Origin: Shewanella sp. NIFS-20-20
GTDB taxonomy: Bacteria; Pseudomonadota; Gammaproteobacteria; Enterobacterales; Shewanellaceae
Assembly: GCF_019209865.1 (NCBI RefSeq)
Contig: NZ_JAHUTT010000009.1
Span: forward strand, 1 to 64,000
Length of the DNA stretch: 64,000 nt
Reading direction: 5' to 3'
Shown here: one piece after another, positions 46,801-56,069 of the stretch
Position numbering within the stretch: the first letter of the stretch is position 1
How the letters are laid out: every line of letters starts with the position of its first letter
Position numbers and translations under genes: made by a program
Notes under the pieces: model-generated
Databases searched by the model: none
What the model saw: the letters and a program-made list of their open reading frames with translations, nothing else
What the model was told of the DNA's origin: nothing

Positions 46801-48149
46801 GATATTAGTGCGTTATCACCATGGGTGTTAATGCTAAATACAGGGTATCCATTACTAATAGAAATTTTAGATAGTTTGTCCTGCGGATCAATTTTGGTAA
46901 TATCACCATTAATGTCGCCGACAAGCAAGTCGCCAGCAATCCTCTCCTTGCTAATGACTGTGTATTTTCCTTCGCTGAGAATAGTTATTTCAGAGTTTTG
47001 GGTGTTAAGTTTGAAAATACCTTTTAAACTACTAATGTAGATATAGTTTGCTTCGATGGCGATAGATTTAGCACCGTCAATATGGGTATGGTAGCGATTT
47101 AGTTCTTTGTTATTATGTCCATACTCAATAATCAAACCGCTTTCATAACTGACAAATAAACTTTCATTCTTATAGGTGATATCCCAAACGCCTTCATCTT
47201 CAAAATTGACTCTGTTAACTATGTTTGAAATGTTTCTGACTAAAATAAATCCTTGATTAACAGTAGCAATGACCAGATTTTCTTTTCCTGCAAAAAGAAT
47301 AGGCTTAGCAATTCTTGATATAGCTTCTGGCAAGACACCGAGTAAATTAAAGTTGATGCCGTCGGTGCTAAAAAGGAGCTTATCTTTGACAATAGCATAG
47401 GTTATGCCATTGTAGCTTGTCATCGAGTCTATGCCTTTTTGACTGGATATGAGCTCGTTATTGATATTGAAAATCCCATCGGCAGTTAAGTGATATATAT
47501 CATGATTGCTGACATATAAGTGTTTACTGACTCCGATAGGTTGGGTGATATTGTTATGGTGTACGTATGTGATGTCATCGCTTGTTCTAAAATAAATGCT
47601 TCCATTAGCTAAAACTTCAACTGAAACAATACCATCCCCACCCTCTAAAAAAACAACCTCTTGCAGGTGTGTGAAATCTTTGGATAACTTATAGATCCGA
47701 TCAATGCTCGATATGTAAAATACATTTTCACTTTCGTCAATAGACCAAACAGCAAAGTCGACTAATGGGATTTGTCGGAATTTGTCCTTCTCTTTGTCAT
47801 ATATGGCTAAGCCGAGGTTGGTGCCGACTAATAGTCGCTCCGAAGAGTCATGCAATAAACTGCGAATAAATGAGCTTGAAAGTCCCGATGTTTCTGAAGC
47901 AAAGTAGTGCGTTATGTCGTTACCATCATAACGATTGAGACCATTGAAGGTGCCGACCCATATGTATTGGTCTTTATCTACCGCTATCGATGACGCCGCG
48001 CTTTCAGAAAGTCCTTCGGCAATGCTAAATTTTTCCGCGTTGAGTGTGATGGGAAGTGTAGAGTCTTGTAAGTGCTCAAAGCCCCTGCTTAACGTGCTGT
48101 GAAGGAGAGAAAAAATAAATATCAAGCTGATTGAGAGTATTTTTCGCAT
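43890..48149 (-). CDS. Periplasmic propeller sensor with PAS, GGDEF and EAL domains
   Basis: A 1419-residue membrane sensor of the second messenger c-di-GMP. A signal peptide (ILSISLIFIFSLLHSTLS) leads to two-component-regulator propeller repeats (for example SSIAVDKDQYIWVGTFNGLNRYDG) over about 600 residues, then a Y_Y_Y domain (YRLSGLSDNWIESS). A membrane span at about 706-726 and a short coil follow. Two PAS domains come next, the first with a PAC-like WLWILDRAKIVERD. The GGDEF domain is intact at about residue 1061 (YRLGGDEFALLL), but the inhibitory RxxD site five residues before it is absent. The EAL domain is also intact (GMEALVRLNHP at about 1190, DDFGTGYSSLSYLKRFP at about 1313). Either activity may dominate. 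The sensor half is that of hybrid histidine kinases, but here drives c-di-GMP enzymes. The repeat-protein operon follows. Confidence 0.93.
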   Translation of the reverse strand: MRKILSISLIFIFSLLHSTLSRGFEHLQDSTLPITLNAEKFSIAEGLSESAASSIAVDKDQYIWVGTFNGLNRYDGNDITHYFASETSGLSSSFIRSLLHDSSERLLVGTNLGLAIYDKEKDKFRQIPLVDFAVWSIDESENVFYISSIDRIYKLSKDFTHLQEVVFLEGGDGIVSVEVLANGSIYFRTSDDITYVHHNNITQPIGVSKHLYVSNHDIYHLTADGIFNINNELISSQKGIDSMTSYNGITYAIVKDKLLFSTDGINFNLLGVLPEAISRIAKPILFAGKENLVIATVNQGFILVRNISNIVNRVNFEDEGVWDITYKNESLFVSYESGLIIEYGHNNKELNRYHTHIDGAKSIAIEANYIYISSLKGIFKLNTQNSEITILSEGKYTVISKERIAGDLLVGDINGDITKIDPQDKLSKISISNGYPVFSINTHGDNALISSQVGIFTLSNDISHHLIKDQFTINSVKANGEIYFGTDYGLMRYDGNEISTIHSNNKSIYGLGVLNNFIVASSVGEIIIYDYNLNEKLIINSYHGVQDEYNAQALTPFNNAILFGGNTGIDIITPLLAESYFKQKQAPKVVISDLFVFNKKQDVGGKFLAQSINNTKRLTLKYSDYPFTLTFGTIGRNNNQVLFKYRLSGLSDNWIESSNTFSATYTNLSPGRYIFSVFATDKQNQNVGPEKTIELVITPPWWFSNVAKLIYFAISLMIILVIIRSVIKKRAIQRQIAQSEERLKLSLWGSGDEMWDWDIETGHIYRSNMWGSLDFPRDGQRSGHPDEESNIHPQDQLRVREALNKHFYGETDHFEANYRVKGKHGGWLWILDRAKIVERDQFDNALRMTGTIKNISMFKQAEEQLKLFERAIENISEGMFILDENYRFVEVNEACCSITGRSRENYIGEILSFDAYPESYSEQIRALMKQHGRWSHEIETLRGDGSPFLIEMTIDAIYDEQSVLSHYVGVFSDISRRKQQEEELRKLTNNDILTGLPNRSNLQVSLHNLVKKDLHHTLMVLDLDNFKKINDSLGHQVGDELLRMVADRLLATLPNTASLYRLGGDEFALLLDNNVDISACANIASRVIDAFINPFMLHKEPMVVSASIGIVLYPEDEQNEQALLRKADIAMYHAKSAGGNRYQFYSESLNRNAIRQLEIENLIREGLRKDYFEVYYQPKVDVVTSQLTGMEALVRLNHPQHGLISPGEFIPLAEETGLIVEIGDLVLKKACFTTQNWREQGLFDGRVAVNLSSHQFALPDLHQRIESILRLTRLPACHLEIEITEGTVIKQPEKAIKVMQKLALMGVNLALDDFGTGYSSLSYLKRFPIHTLKIDKAFVDDIDKSDRDMKMVDSIITIAHNMGLSVVGEGVELASQLEILKNLNCEQIQGFIFSKPLTEADFSQLLIEHQGGKEVQQAS

Positions 48150-48464
48150 AAGGGATATTGTTATTATTTTGCTTAATATTGCTTAAGTATTTCCACTTTT
48201 CCAGATCTGACGCCGCTTGTAAAGCCATGTTGAGTTATGGTTGATTGGTTTTTGTGCAGTGACTTAATGGCTTAAAATTGTTATTAACCATAAACATCTA
48301 AAATTTGGGGTTTAATGCTAAAATGCATTGGGTAATCAGCCATAGACTCTAATGAATGGTCGTTCGTTAATCAATATTGCTGAATGCTATAAAATAGATA
48401 TAGTTGTCATAAAATAGTTTACCCCCAATCAGAACGAGAGGGGAGTTAACATTGGATTGATAAT
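48150..48464. other. Intergenic region between the M16 peptidase and sensor genes
   Basis: This 315-base AT-rich gap lies after the end of the M16 peptidase gene and before the sensor gene, both on the minus strand. It should contain the sensor promoter. I see no convincing terminator, RNA gene or ORF in it. Confidence 0.5.
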
Positions 48465-51269
48465 TTACAGTAAGAAGAGATTGCTCTGCTCTTTAAAATT
48501 GCGTAGGTCGGTAATTTTATTGCTGGATTCAAAACGGCATTGTTGTTGGTGGGCAAGGCCGGTGGAATGCAGGACTAATCTGTCCGCATGTTGAGTGCGC
48601 ATATGGCCAATGATAAAACTAATGAGATCCGCTCGGGTCAGTTTTTCAATGTCAGCCACCACGTGTTCTCTCTGATTAAATGCATAATCTTTATGCCCTA
48701 AACTCGCCCAATAGCGCTGAGAGCGAGTTTTGAGGTTAGCATCATGCTCCATGACTTGGTTAATTAATCCCTGTTTAGTGCTTTGCCATTGTTCGGTGGT
48801 GATTTGCATAATGGCGTAAGTAAAATCCGCAATAAACTCATCAATGGCCTGCAATAATTTTACCGGCCCGCTGGCCGGAGACTGGATATAGAAAATGATC
48901 CCCGGATGGCGGTGCAGGGGTAAGTAGCCAGTACCGACCATGTAGCCTAATTGTTTTTCTGTGCGTAACTTATGAAAGAAATTAGACGACATGCTGTGAT
49001 TGAGCAGACTAAAGATCGCCATGGCACGTGGATCGCTGTGCTCAGATTGATAATAGACAATGATACTGCTGTCTTGATGGTCAATGTCCAACTCACGATA
49101 CAGGGTGCCACAACCCGCGAGGTTAATGAGCTCACGGCTGGATTCATCACTTGGCTGAGTCACTAAGGTCAGAATTTTTTTCAAATGATGGGCTAAGGAC
49201 TGTGCCTCTTTAGCCAACCAGTCACCATAAATAAGCCCTTCGAGATGAATTTTTTCGAAAAATGCACTGATATGGCTATGTAAATCCTCGACTTCGATAT
49301 CGGCGAGGGCTTCAGCCATGCGTTGGGGTTCATAAGAGCGCTTCTGTAAGGTGACCGCTAAACTAGTGAACAGCTGAGAAATGGGTTTCGCTTGGCTCTG
49401 GTTCTGCCAACTTCTCATTAATTGACGTTTGATTAACGCAAAACGCTCACGACAGAAGTTGCGTTCACGAGCCTTTTGTATCAATAGCTCCAACAACTTA
49501 TTTTGTTTGCCGGTATAGCCTGATAGATGCAGAGTAATGCCGCCTTGGTGAGAATAGATATGATAGCCCAGCCCCGCAACCTCGGCCTGATAAGTATCCT
49601 CTGTCAGATAATCTAGCAGCATTTCCACATAAAGACGGGTTAAGGCGGCATGGGTGACCGTCTTGCTGGCACATTCTGAATCTAGCGATAAGAACATATG
49701 GGCTTTGGGTACGTTAAATTCATCGTCTTTCTTATGCCATAGGCGATAACCCTTGCCTTGGGCGATCACCGTCGGCACTGGGCTGACATTGGCCTCATAT
49801 TTAGGTTCGGTGACGTCAGGGATAAACGGGTTGACTGGCGCCAAGCTCAATTGTTCACGCCAGTGCTTCACCTGCCAGCGGGCTAGGCGCTTGGGATCAA
49901 TTTGATGATTGCGATAGGGGGTGAAATACCAAGGGGCCTGTTGTTCGGTTGATAAGTCGGGCGCAACCAATTGCAGTCGTAAATTGTCTGGCGCCAGCAA
50001 ATCGAGTAATTCCCGGGTTTGCTCACTATCCAAACCATCCATTCGGTAATCACCAAACAAGGTATCGTCGGCGGGGTAGTGCTGCATATTAATACTGAGG
50101 TGGCTGGCGAGATCTAAAGCTCTCACCGGCTCTTGATATTTGTAGGCCAAGGTTAATAGGGTGGCTCGCTCTTGGTAACGCCACTCGATTAATCCTTCGG
50201 TTTTGATCAATAAAATCGCTTCAAAGCATAAGGTGACAATATCATCTATCTGCTTAAGCCCAGCATCGGTTAACTGAATATTGATGCAATAATCTTTAAA
50301 ATTGTAACCATTAACACCACCACCGGCAGATAGGTTGCTGGCAAGCCCTAACTCTTTGAGACAATGCAACAAACTGCCACGACTTTCATTACCAAGTAAG
50401 TGGCTGATAAAGGTTAAAGGTTTGGTTTTGTATAAGTGATCTATCCCGCCGAGGGCGAAACTTAGTGTTAAACGCTTTTGATCTTTGAGCGGCACAATAT
50501 CAATTTGTCGATTCTGCTCCGTTGCACCGACCAAGGTCACATTAGGGTAATTCTTTTTAAGATTTTTGTTGATAATCCCCGCAAAATATTGCATTGCCAG
50601 CTGTTCAAGTTTATCCAGTGCGAGGGGCGCTACTATACACAGAGTCATCAAATTGGCACTGTAATGCTGCTGATAGAAATCCAGTAACTCTTGGCGTAAG
50701 ACGCGTTGATCTCCGTGCAAGGTTTCAAGGTTGCCCACGGAAAAATGGCTAAAAGGATGTGATTGATTAATCGTGGCTTTCTGTACCTGATAGATACGGC
50801 GGATATCATCTTTGAGCTTGAGGCTGAATTCAGACTCAATGGCTTGGCGTTCTCGGTCAACTAACTCGCAATTAAAGGTCGGCGCGATAAAAAATTGACT
50901 AAATCTATCGAGGGATTCTTCCAATTGACTGGCATGAATGCTGTAAAAGAAATTGGTATGCTCAGTGCCGGTCCACGCGTTATTACTGCCGCCATGTTGA
51001 TTAATGAAATGATGATATTCGGCAGGATCTGGAAACTTGTCCGTGCCTAAGAACAACATATGCTCTAGAAAGTGAGCCATGCCAGGACGCTGCGCTGGAT
51101 CATCAAAATGACCGACATTGACCGCCATCGAAGCCGCCGCTTGGCTGCTTTGCTCATCGGCGACCAATAGTACCCGTAATTGATTGGGTAAGGTGAGATA
51201 GCCATACTGGCGATTATCGTGATGACTGGTGTTGATCTGAATTAGCGCGTTGGCCAAGGTTCGCTCCAT
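48465..51269 (-). CDS. Insulinase-family (M16) metallopeptidase
   Basis: A 934-residue zinc peptidase similar to pitrilysin and insulin-degrading enzyme. The inverted zinc motif is H66-FLE-H70 (MAHFLEHMLFLG) with base Glu69; Glu147 in ERQAIESEF lies 78 residues after Glu69, the spacing known from pitrilysin, so the site is complete. SNAWTGTEHTNF-type substrate-binding residues (NAWTGTEHTNFFYS) follow. Unlike E. coli PtrA there is no signal peptide, so it is probably cytoplasmic and degrades small peptides. The C-terminal inactive halves are present (EKQLGYMVGTGYLPLHRHPG). It stands alone, divergent from sixA. Confidence 0.93.
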   Translation of the reverse strand: MERTLANALIQINTSHHDNRQYGYLTLPNQLRVLLVADEQSSQAAASMAVNVGHFDDPAQRPGMAHFLEHMLFLGTDKFPDPAEYHHFINQHGGSNNAWTGTEHTNFFYSIHASQLEESLDRFSQFFIAPTFNCELVDRERQAIESEFSLKLKDDIRRIYQVQKATINQSHPFSHFSVGNLETLHGDQRVLRQELLDFYQQHYSANLMTLCIVAPLALDKLEQLAMQYFAGIINKNLKKNYPNVTLVGATEQNRQIDIVPLKDQKRLTLSFALGGIDHLYKTKPLTFISHLLGNESRGSLLHCLKELGLASNLSAGGGVNGYNFKDYCINIQLTDAGLKQIDDIVTLCFEAILLIKTEGLIEWRYQERATLLTLAYKYQEPVRALDLASHLSINMQHYPADDTLFGDYRMDGLDSEQTRELLDLLAPDNLRLQLVAPDLSTEQQAPWYFTPYRNHQIDPKRLARWQVKHWREQLSLAPVNPFIPDVTEPKYEANVSPVPTVIAQGKGYRLWHKKDDEFNVPKAHMFLSLDSECASKTVTHAALTRLYVEMLLDYLTEDTYQAEVAGLGYHIYSHQGGITLHLSGYTGKQNKLLELLIQKARERNFCRERFALIKRQLMRSWQNQSQAKPISQLFTSLAVTLQKRSYEPQRMAEALADIEVEDLHSHISAFFEKIHLEGLIYGDWLAKEAQSLAHHLKKILTLVTQPSDESSRELINLAGCGTLYRELDIDHQDSSIIVYYQSEHSDPRAMAIFSLLNHSMSSNFFHKLRTEKQLGYMVGTGYLPLHRHPGIIFYIQSPASGPVKLLQAIDEFIADFTYAIMQITTEQWQSTKQGLINQVMEHDANLKTRSQRYWASLGHKDYAFNQREHVVADIEKLTRADLISFIIGHMRTQHADRLVLHSTGLAHQQQCRFESSNKITDLRNFKEQSNLFLL

Positions 51270-51492
51270 TGTGAATGGTCTCAGTATATCTTGATTGCCA
51301 GCGGCGGGTTTGGCAAATGACTTTTCTATATTTCACCAGCCTAATCTTAAGCGGAGGATAAATCATCCGATTATCTTTCGCATAAAGTGACGGCCGAGAG
51401 GACGGCGGGTTTTCGAAATTTAGAGTGTTACTCGATTAAGAATATGGCTACAATTAGCGCTCATTCACCTTTTAACAATGCAAGAGTGAAGT

Positions 51493-51978
51493 ATGCAGTT
51501 ATTTTTGATGCGCCATGGTGAAGCCAGTTTCGATGCCGCTTGCGATAAAGAGCGAGTGCTGACGGAAACCGGTCGTTATCAATCACGCACTATGGTTCAA
51601 TGTTTGCGAATGGATAATCGCCCCTTCGATTTAGTGCTGGTGAGCCCGTATATTCGTGCGCAGCAAACTTGGCAGGAAGTCCGTGAGTTATTGGGTGAGC
51701 CGCGCCATTGCATCGAGCTAAATAATCTCACTCCGGACGCGTCTCCTCGCATCGCTGCCGATGTCATTTTGGCCTACGCGGAGCAATATAAGGCCGATAA
51801 GGTCTTAGTGATCAGTCACATGCCATTGTTAGGTTATTTGATCGGTGAATTGGTGGCCGGCGAAGAACCGCCGCTATTTGCCACTTCCGCCGTGGCATTA
51901 TTAGATAAACATGGTGAACGCCTGAGTTATCAATCGATGACTATGCCAAGCATGATGACTGCCAGTAGTCCGGTGTAA
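51493..51978 (+). CDS. sixA: Phosphohistidine phosphatase SixA
   Basis: A 161-residue histidine phosphatase of the phosphoglycerate mutase superfamily. The catalytic motif LMRHGEASFDAA gives His8, VLVSPYIRAQQTWQEV supplies the second arginine, and VISHMPLLGYLIGEL the second histidine. E. coli SixA removes phosphate from histidine phosphotransfer domains or from the nitrogen phosphotransferase protein. GAGTGAAG precedes the start. It is convergent with smrB, five bases apart. Confidence 0.93.
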   Translation: MQLFLMRHGEASFDAACDKERVLTETGRYQSRTMVQCLRMDNRPFDLVLVSPYIRAQQTWQEVRELLGEPRHCIELNNLTPDASPRIAADVILAYAEQYKADKVLVISHMPLLGYLIGELVAGEEPPLFATSAVALLDKHGERLSYQSMTMPSMMTASSPV

Positions 51979-51983
51979 TCCCT

Positions 51984-52508
51984 TTAGTCGAACGTGTCTT
52001 CTAGACCGATATCGATAAGTACCAGTAAGGCGGCGTCGCCTCCCCAGGCTTTTGGCGCTTGATGAAAGGCTTGTACTTTGGGATGCTGAGCCAGCCACAA
52101 TGGAATTTGTTGTTTTAAAATTCCCTGACCATAGCCATGCATCACACAGCAGGTGTGACAATGTTCACGGATACACGCCTCAATCAATGCAATGAGTTCG
52201 AGTTTGGCTTCTGCTTGGCGCATCCCATGGACATCGAGCAATATCTCGGGCACATAATCCCCACGGCGTAAGCGTTTTAACTCCAGACTGTCGGTCTGGG
52301 GCGAGCGCCAGCGCATCGGGCCATCGGTGGGTAATAATGGTTGATAGGTATCGGAAAACAATCCAGCGGCATCTTGAGTCATCTTATGACTGACCAGTAC
52401 CGTCTTGGCTTTAACTGGGGTATCAAAATGGCGGGTATCTTGCCTTAATGGTTTAATATCAGCCATTAACTCGGCAAAGCTGCTGAGATTGTTTTTTTGA
52501 ATGGTCAT
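51984..52508 (-). CDS. smrB: Smr-domain endonuclease SmrB
   Basis: About 174 residues. The C-terminal Smr domain has EILLDVHGMRQAEAKLEL and the HGxG motif in CCVMHGYGQGILKQQIPLWL. SmrB in E. coli cleaves mRNA between collided ribosomes. The start MTIQKNNLSSFAELMADIKPL matches the family N-terminus; a TTG 39 bases earlier directly abuts its ribosome binding site and is rejected. It is divergent from prmB. Confidence 0.9.
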   Translation of the reverse strand: MTIQKNNLSSFAELMADIKPLRQDTRHFDTPVKAKTVLVSHKMTQDAAGLFSDTYQPLLPTDGPMRWRSPQTDSLELKRLRRGDYVPEILLDVHGMRQAEAKLELIALIEACIREHCHTCCVMHGYGQGILKQQIPLWLAQHPKVQAFHQAPKAWGGDAALLVLIDIGLEDTFD

Positions 52509-52676
52509 GAAAGCACTGTTGTCTTGGCTAAAGGGAAAATGAATCAATCCCCTCTAGTGTAACCTATGTTATTGCCCAGCCCAATCCTAGCCTCGCGCCA
52601 ATTTCACACTATTGGTTATGTGTTCTGAACAAGCTTCAGTTACAATAGCGCCAGAGACTTATTGTTGGAGTGTGTT

Positions 52677-53621
52677 TTGGATAAAATTTTTGTGGATGAA
52701 GCGGTCACTGAACTGCGGACAATTGGCGATATGTTGCGTTGGGCGGTGAGTCGTTTTAACGATGCCGGCATTTTTTACGGTCATGGCACTGATAATGCCT
52801 GGGATGAGGCCGTCTCTTTGGTGTTTCACGCTTTGCATTTACCCGATGAAGTCGGTCAACAGGTTATCCATGCCAATTTAACCAGCAGTGAAAAGCACAA
52901 GATCGTTGAACTGATCTTACGCCGCGTGCGCGAGCGTTTGCCGGTGCCGTATTTAACGAATGTGGCACGCTTCGCTGGCTTAGATTTTTATGTCGATGAG
53001 CGCGTACTCGTGCCGCGCTCACCGATTGGTGAAATGATCGCGAATCGATTCGAACCTTGGTTATATAACAAGTCAGTCAATCGCGTCTTAGATCTCTGTA
53101 CTGGCAGTGGCTGTATTGCGATTGCTTGTGCCTATGAGTTTGAAGATGCTGAAGTTGATGCCGTGGACATTAGCGAAGACGCGCTTGATGTTGCCCAAAT
53201 TAATATCGAAGGCTTAGGCGTGATGGAGAGGGTGTTCCCAATCCAATCTGATATGTTTGCTGCCATTCCAGTTGGCCCGCAATATGATTTAATTGTTTCT
53301 AATCCGCCATATGTAGATGCCGATGATTTGTCGGATATGCCTGCCGAGTTTCACCATGAACCAGAGTTAGGCTTAGCCTCGGGACGTGATGGCTTGGATT
53401 TGACCAAGCGTATCCTTGCCAATGCGGCCGATTACTTAACCGAAGACGGTGTCTTAGTGGTTGAGGTCGGTAACTCTATGGTGCACTTAATGGAGCAATT
53501 CCCAGAAGTCCCCTTTACTTGGGTGAGCTTTAACCACGGTGGTGATGGGGTGTTTGTGTTGACCCGTGATCAGTTGCTTGAAAATGAATCACTGTTCGCC
53601 ATCTATAAAGACAGGGCATAA
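52677..53621 (+). CDS. prmB: Ribosomal protein L3 glutamine methyltransferase
   Basis: A SAM-dependent enzyme of 314 residues that methylates a glutamine of ribosomal protein L3 at the N5 position. The SAM site is [19 protein letters not shown] and the catalytic motif is [12 protein letters not shown]. The start is a TTG at 52677 ([13 protein letters not shown]), with GGAG six bases upstream; this matches the length of E. coli PrmB (310). It is next to aroC, the usual gammaproteobacterial order, but a terminator lies between. Confidence 0.95.
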   Translation: MDKIFVDEAVTELRTIGDMLRWAVSRFNDAGIFYGHGTDNAWDEAVSLVFHALHLPDEVGQQVIHANLTSSEKHKIVELILRRVRERLPVPYLTNVARFAGLDFYVDERVLVPRSPIGEMIANRFEPWLYNKSVNRVLDLCTGSGCIAIACAYEFEDAEVDAVDISEDALDVAQINIEGLGVMERVFPIQSDMFAAIPVGPQYDLIVSNPPYVDADDLSDMPAEFHHEPELGLASGRDGLDLTKRILANAADYLTEDGVLVVEVGNSMVHLMEQFPEVPFTWVSFNHGGDGVFVLTRDQLLENESLFAIYKDRA

Positions 53622-53652
53622 TTGACCTAAGTGCATGATGCCATCGCAACCT

Positions 53653-53679
53653 AAAACGACACGTGAGTGTCGTTTTTTT
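53653..53679 (+). terminator. Rho-independent terminator of prmB
   Basis: AAAACGACAC and GTGTCGTTTT form a 10-base stem with a GTGA loop; a T run follows. Confidence 0.9.
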
Positions 53680-53722
53680 CAATGACAGCGCATCATAAAA
53701 ATAATGGAATAGAGAGGTTCTG

Positions 53723-54820
53723 ATGTCAGGAAATAGCATAGGGTTGAATTTTGTTGTCACCAGTTTCGGTGAAAGTCATGGGCCGTCCATCGGCTGCATT
53801 ATTGATGGGTGTCCACCGGGCTTAGCTTTAACTGAAGCCGATATGCAGCATGATCTCGATAGACGTCGTCCCGGCACATCGCGCTTTACTACCGCACGGC
53901 GCGAAGCCGACCAAGTGCGCATTTTATCTGGCGTATTTAACGGCGTAACTACTGGCACCTCGATTGGATTGTTGATTGAAAATACCGATCAACGTAGCCA
54001 AGACTACTCCAATATCAAAGATGTGTTTCGACCTGGGCATGCCGATTACACCTACCAACAAAAGTACGGCCTGCGGGATTATCGCGGCGGGGGCCGTTCT
54101 TCTGCCCGTGAAACCGCCATGCGAGTGGCCGCTGGCGCCATTGCTAAAAAGTATTTACAGCAGGTTCATGGCATCGAAATCTATGGCTTTTTATCCCAAC
54201 TAGGTCCGATTGCCGGCGAGCATATAGATCGCACCGTGATTGAGAATAATCCCTTCTTCTTTGCCGATGCCAGCAAACTTGATGCCTTAGAAACTTATAT
54301 GCGCAATTTAAAAAAATCCGGCGATTCTATTGGTGCCAAAATTACCGTGGTTGCTGACGGTGTGCCTGTGGGGCTTGGCGAGCCGGTGTTTGATAGGCTC
54401 GATGCCGATATTGCTCATGCCATGATGGGGATAAATGCGGTCAAAGGCGTTGAAATTGGCGATGGGTTTGCCGTCGTTGAGCAAAAAGGCTCTGAGCACC
54501 GAGACTTAATGTCGCCTCAAGGCTTTGCATCTAATCATGCCGGGGGCATTTTAGGCGGGATTTCATCGGGGCAACCGGTGATCGCCCACTTAGCCTTAAA
54601 GCCGACCTCAAGCATTAGCGTCGAAGGCGACAGCATTGATGTACGAGGCGATGCCGCTAAAGTGGTGACCAAGGGTCGTCATGATCCTTGTGTGGGTATC
54701 CGCGGGGTACCGATTGCTGAAGCCATGATGGCGATAGTGTTAATGGATCACTTATTACGTCATCGAGCGCAAAATCATGATGTGTTATCAACGACCCCAG
54801 TGTTAGGAATGCGTGAATGA
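53723..54820 (+). CDS. aroC: Chorismate synthase
   Basis: The last enzyme of the shikimate pathway, converting 5-enolpyruvylshikimate-3-phosphate to chorismate with reduced FMN. The 365-residue protein shows [22 protein letters not shown], the [14 protein letters not shown] region, [20 protein letters not shown] and [23 protein letters not shown] lies upstream of the ATG. The stop codon overlaps the MFS gene start as ATGA. Confidence 0.97.
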   Translation: MSGNSIGLNFVVTSFGESHGPSIGCIIDGCPPGLALTEADMQHDLDRRRPGTSRFTTARREADQVRILSGVFNGVTTGTSIGLLIENTDQRSQDYSNIKDVFRPGHADYTYQQKYGLRDYRGGGRSSARETAMRVAAGAIAKKYLQQVHGIEIYGFLSQLGPIAGEHIDRTVIENNPFFFADASKLDALETYMRNLKKSGDSIGAKITVVADGVPVGLGEPVFDRLDADIAHAMMGINAVKGVEIGDGFAVVEQKGSEHRDLMSPQGFASNHAGGILGGISSGQPVIAHLALKPTSSISVEGDSIDVRGDAAKVVTKGRHDPCVGIRGVPIAEAMMAIVLMDHLLRHRAQNHDVLSTTPVLGMRE

Positions 54821-55995
54821 TATCCACTCGGCCGCAGGCGTCATTAATTTGGTTGTCCGCCTGCTATTTTTTCTTTTTTTCTATTCTTGGCATTATGGTC
54901 CCCTACTTAGGGGTATTTTTTGATGACAGGGGCTTTTCTCCTCAGCAAATTGGCTTCCTGCTGGCCATTGTCATGGGCACACGGATTATTGCTCCGAATG
55001 TGTGGGCGCGAGTCGCGGATAAAACCGGGATGCGCGCTCAATTAATCAAAATGGGCGCTTTTGTCGCGGCCTTGAGTTACACCAGTTTTTTCTACGATGG
55101 CTCGTTTCTCTATATGGCCATTAGCTTGTCGATATACACCTTCTTTTGGAATGCGATTCTGGCTCAGTTGGAGGTGATTACCTTAGAAACCTTAGGTGAC
55201 AAAGCTTATCGATATGGGGTGATCCGTAGTTTCGGCAGTATGGGTTATATCTGTTTAGTGGTTGCCGGTGGCTTTGCTATTGAAGCCTTCGGTCCGCAAG
55301 TGTTGCCGCAAATTGGCATGGTGCTGTTTATCGGCATGTTGCTGTGCTCTCTCCCTTTACCGAATGATAAGCAGCAGGTAGCGAGTCGTGATGTGGCTGC
55401 GCAAAAACTGAATAAGTCGATTGTTTGGTTTTTAATTTCGGCAATGTTACTGCAGATGAGTGCGGGGCCCTTTTATGGTTTCTTTGTCCTCTATTTAAAG
55501 CAGGCGGGTTATACCGAGTCGATTGCCGGTATTTTTGTTGCGCTTGGGGTCGTGTCTGAAATTATCATGTTTATGTTTGCCCCGCGCTTATTGGCCCGTT
55601 TTGGCGTGACTTGCTTGTTGGTTGTTAGCACGGCGATGACGGTTGTGCGTTGGTTATTACTGGCGTTTGCCGTTGAGTCACTCTGGTGGCTGACGGTCAG
55701 TCAATTGCTGCACGCATTTACCTTTGGATTGGTTCATGCTGCATCGATTCAGTTTGTGCATCAAGCCTTTGCCAAATCACACCAAAGCCAAGGGCAAGCC
55801 CTATATGCAAGTTTAGGCTTTGGCTTAGGCGGGGCGCTGGGCATTTGGGTTTGCGGTTACATCTGGGGAGATGGCTCAGGCGCCATGTGGACTTGGGTCT
55901 TTGCGGCGGCTTGTGCGGCCTGCTCATTAATCGCATTATCTGCCATTCCAAAACCGCAAGCGGCCATGGGGACTCGGCAGTCACTGCCAGTATAA
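54817..55995 (+). CDS. MFS transporter, HcaT-like
   Basis: A 392-residue inner membrane protein with about twelve hydrophobic spans. The N-terminus ([42 protein letters not shown]) and the loop [17 protein letters not shown] place it in the MFS_1-like group with E. coli HcaT. The substrate is unknown. Four-base overlap with aroC implies coupled translation. Confidence 0.88.
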   Translation: MISTRPQASLIWLSACYFFFFSILGIMVPYLGVFFDDRGFSPQQIGFLLAIVMGTRIIAPNVWARVADKTGMRAQLIKMGAFVAALSYTSFFYDGSFLYMAISLSIYTFFWNAILAQLEVITLETLGDKAYRYGVIRSFGSMGYICLVVAGGFAIEAFGPQVLPQIGMVLFIGMLLCSLPLPNDKQQVASRDVAAQKLNKSIVWFLISAMLLQMSAGPFYGFFVLYLKQAGYTESIAGIFVALGVVSEIIMFMFAPRLLARFGVTCLLVVSTAMTVVRWLLLAFAVESLWWLTVSQLLHAFTFGLVHAASIQFVHQAFAKSHQSQGQALYASLGFGLGGALGIWVCGYIWGDGSGAMWTWVFAAACAACSLIALSAIPKPQAAMGTRQSLPV

Positions 55996-56069
55996 AGCAC
56001 GCATCGTGGCGCGGGGCCGAGCTGGCGCCCGTACTGAGTCGTGACGGATAGGGACAAATAGGATGTACT

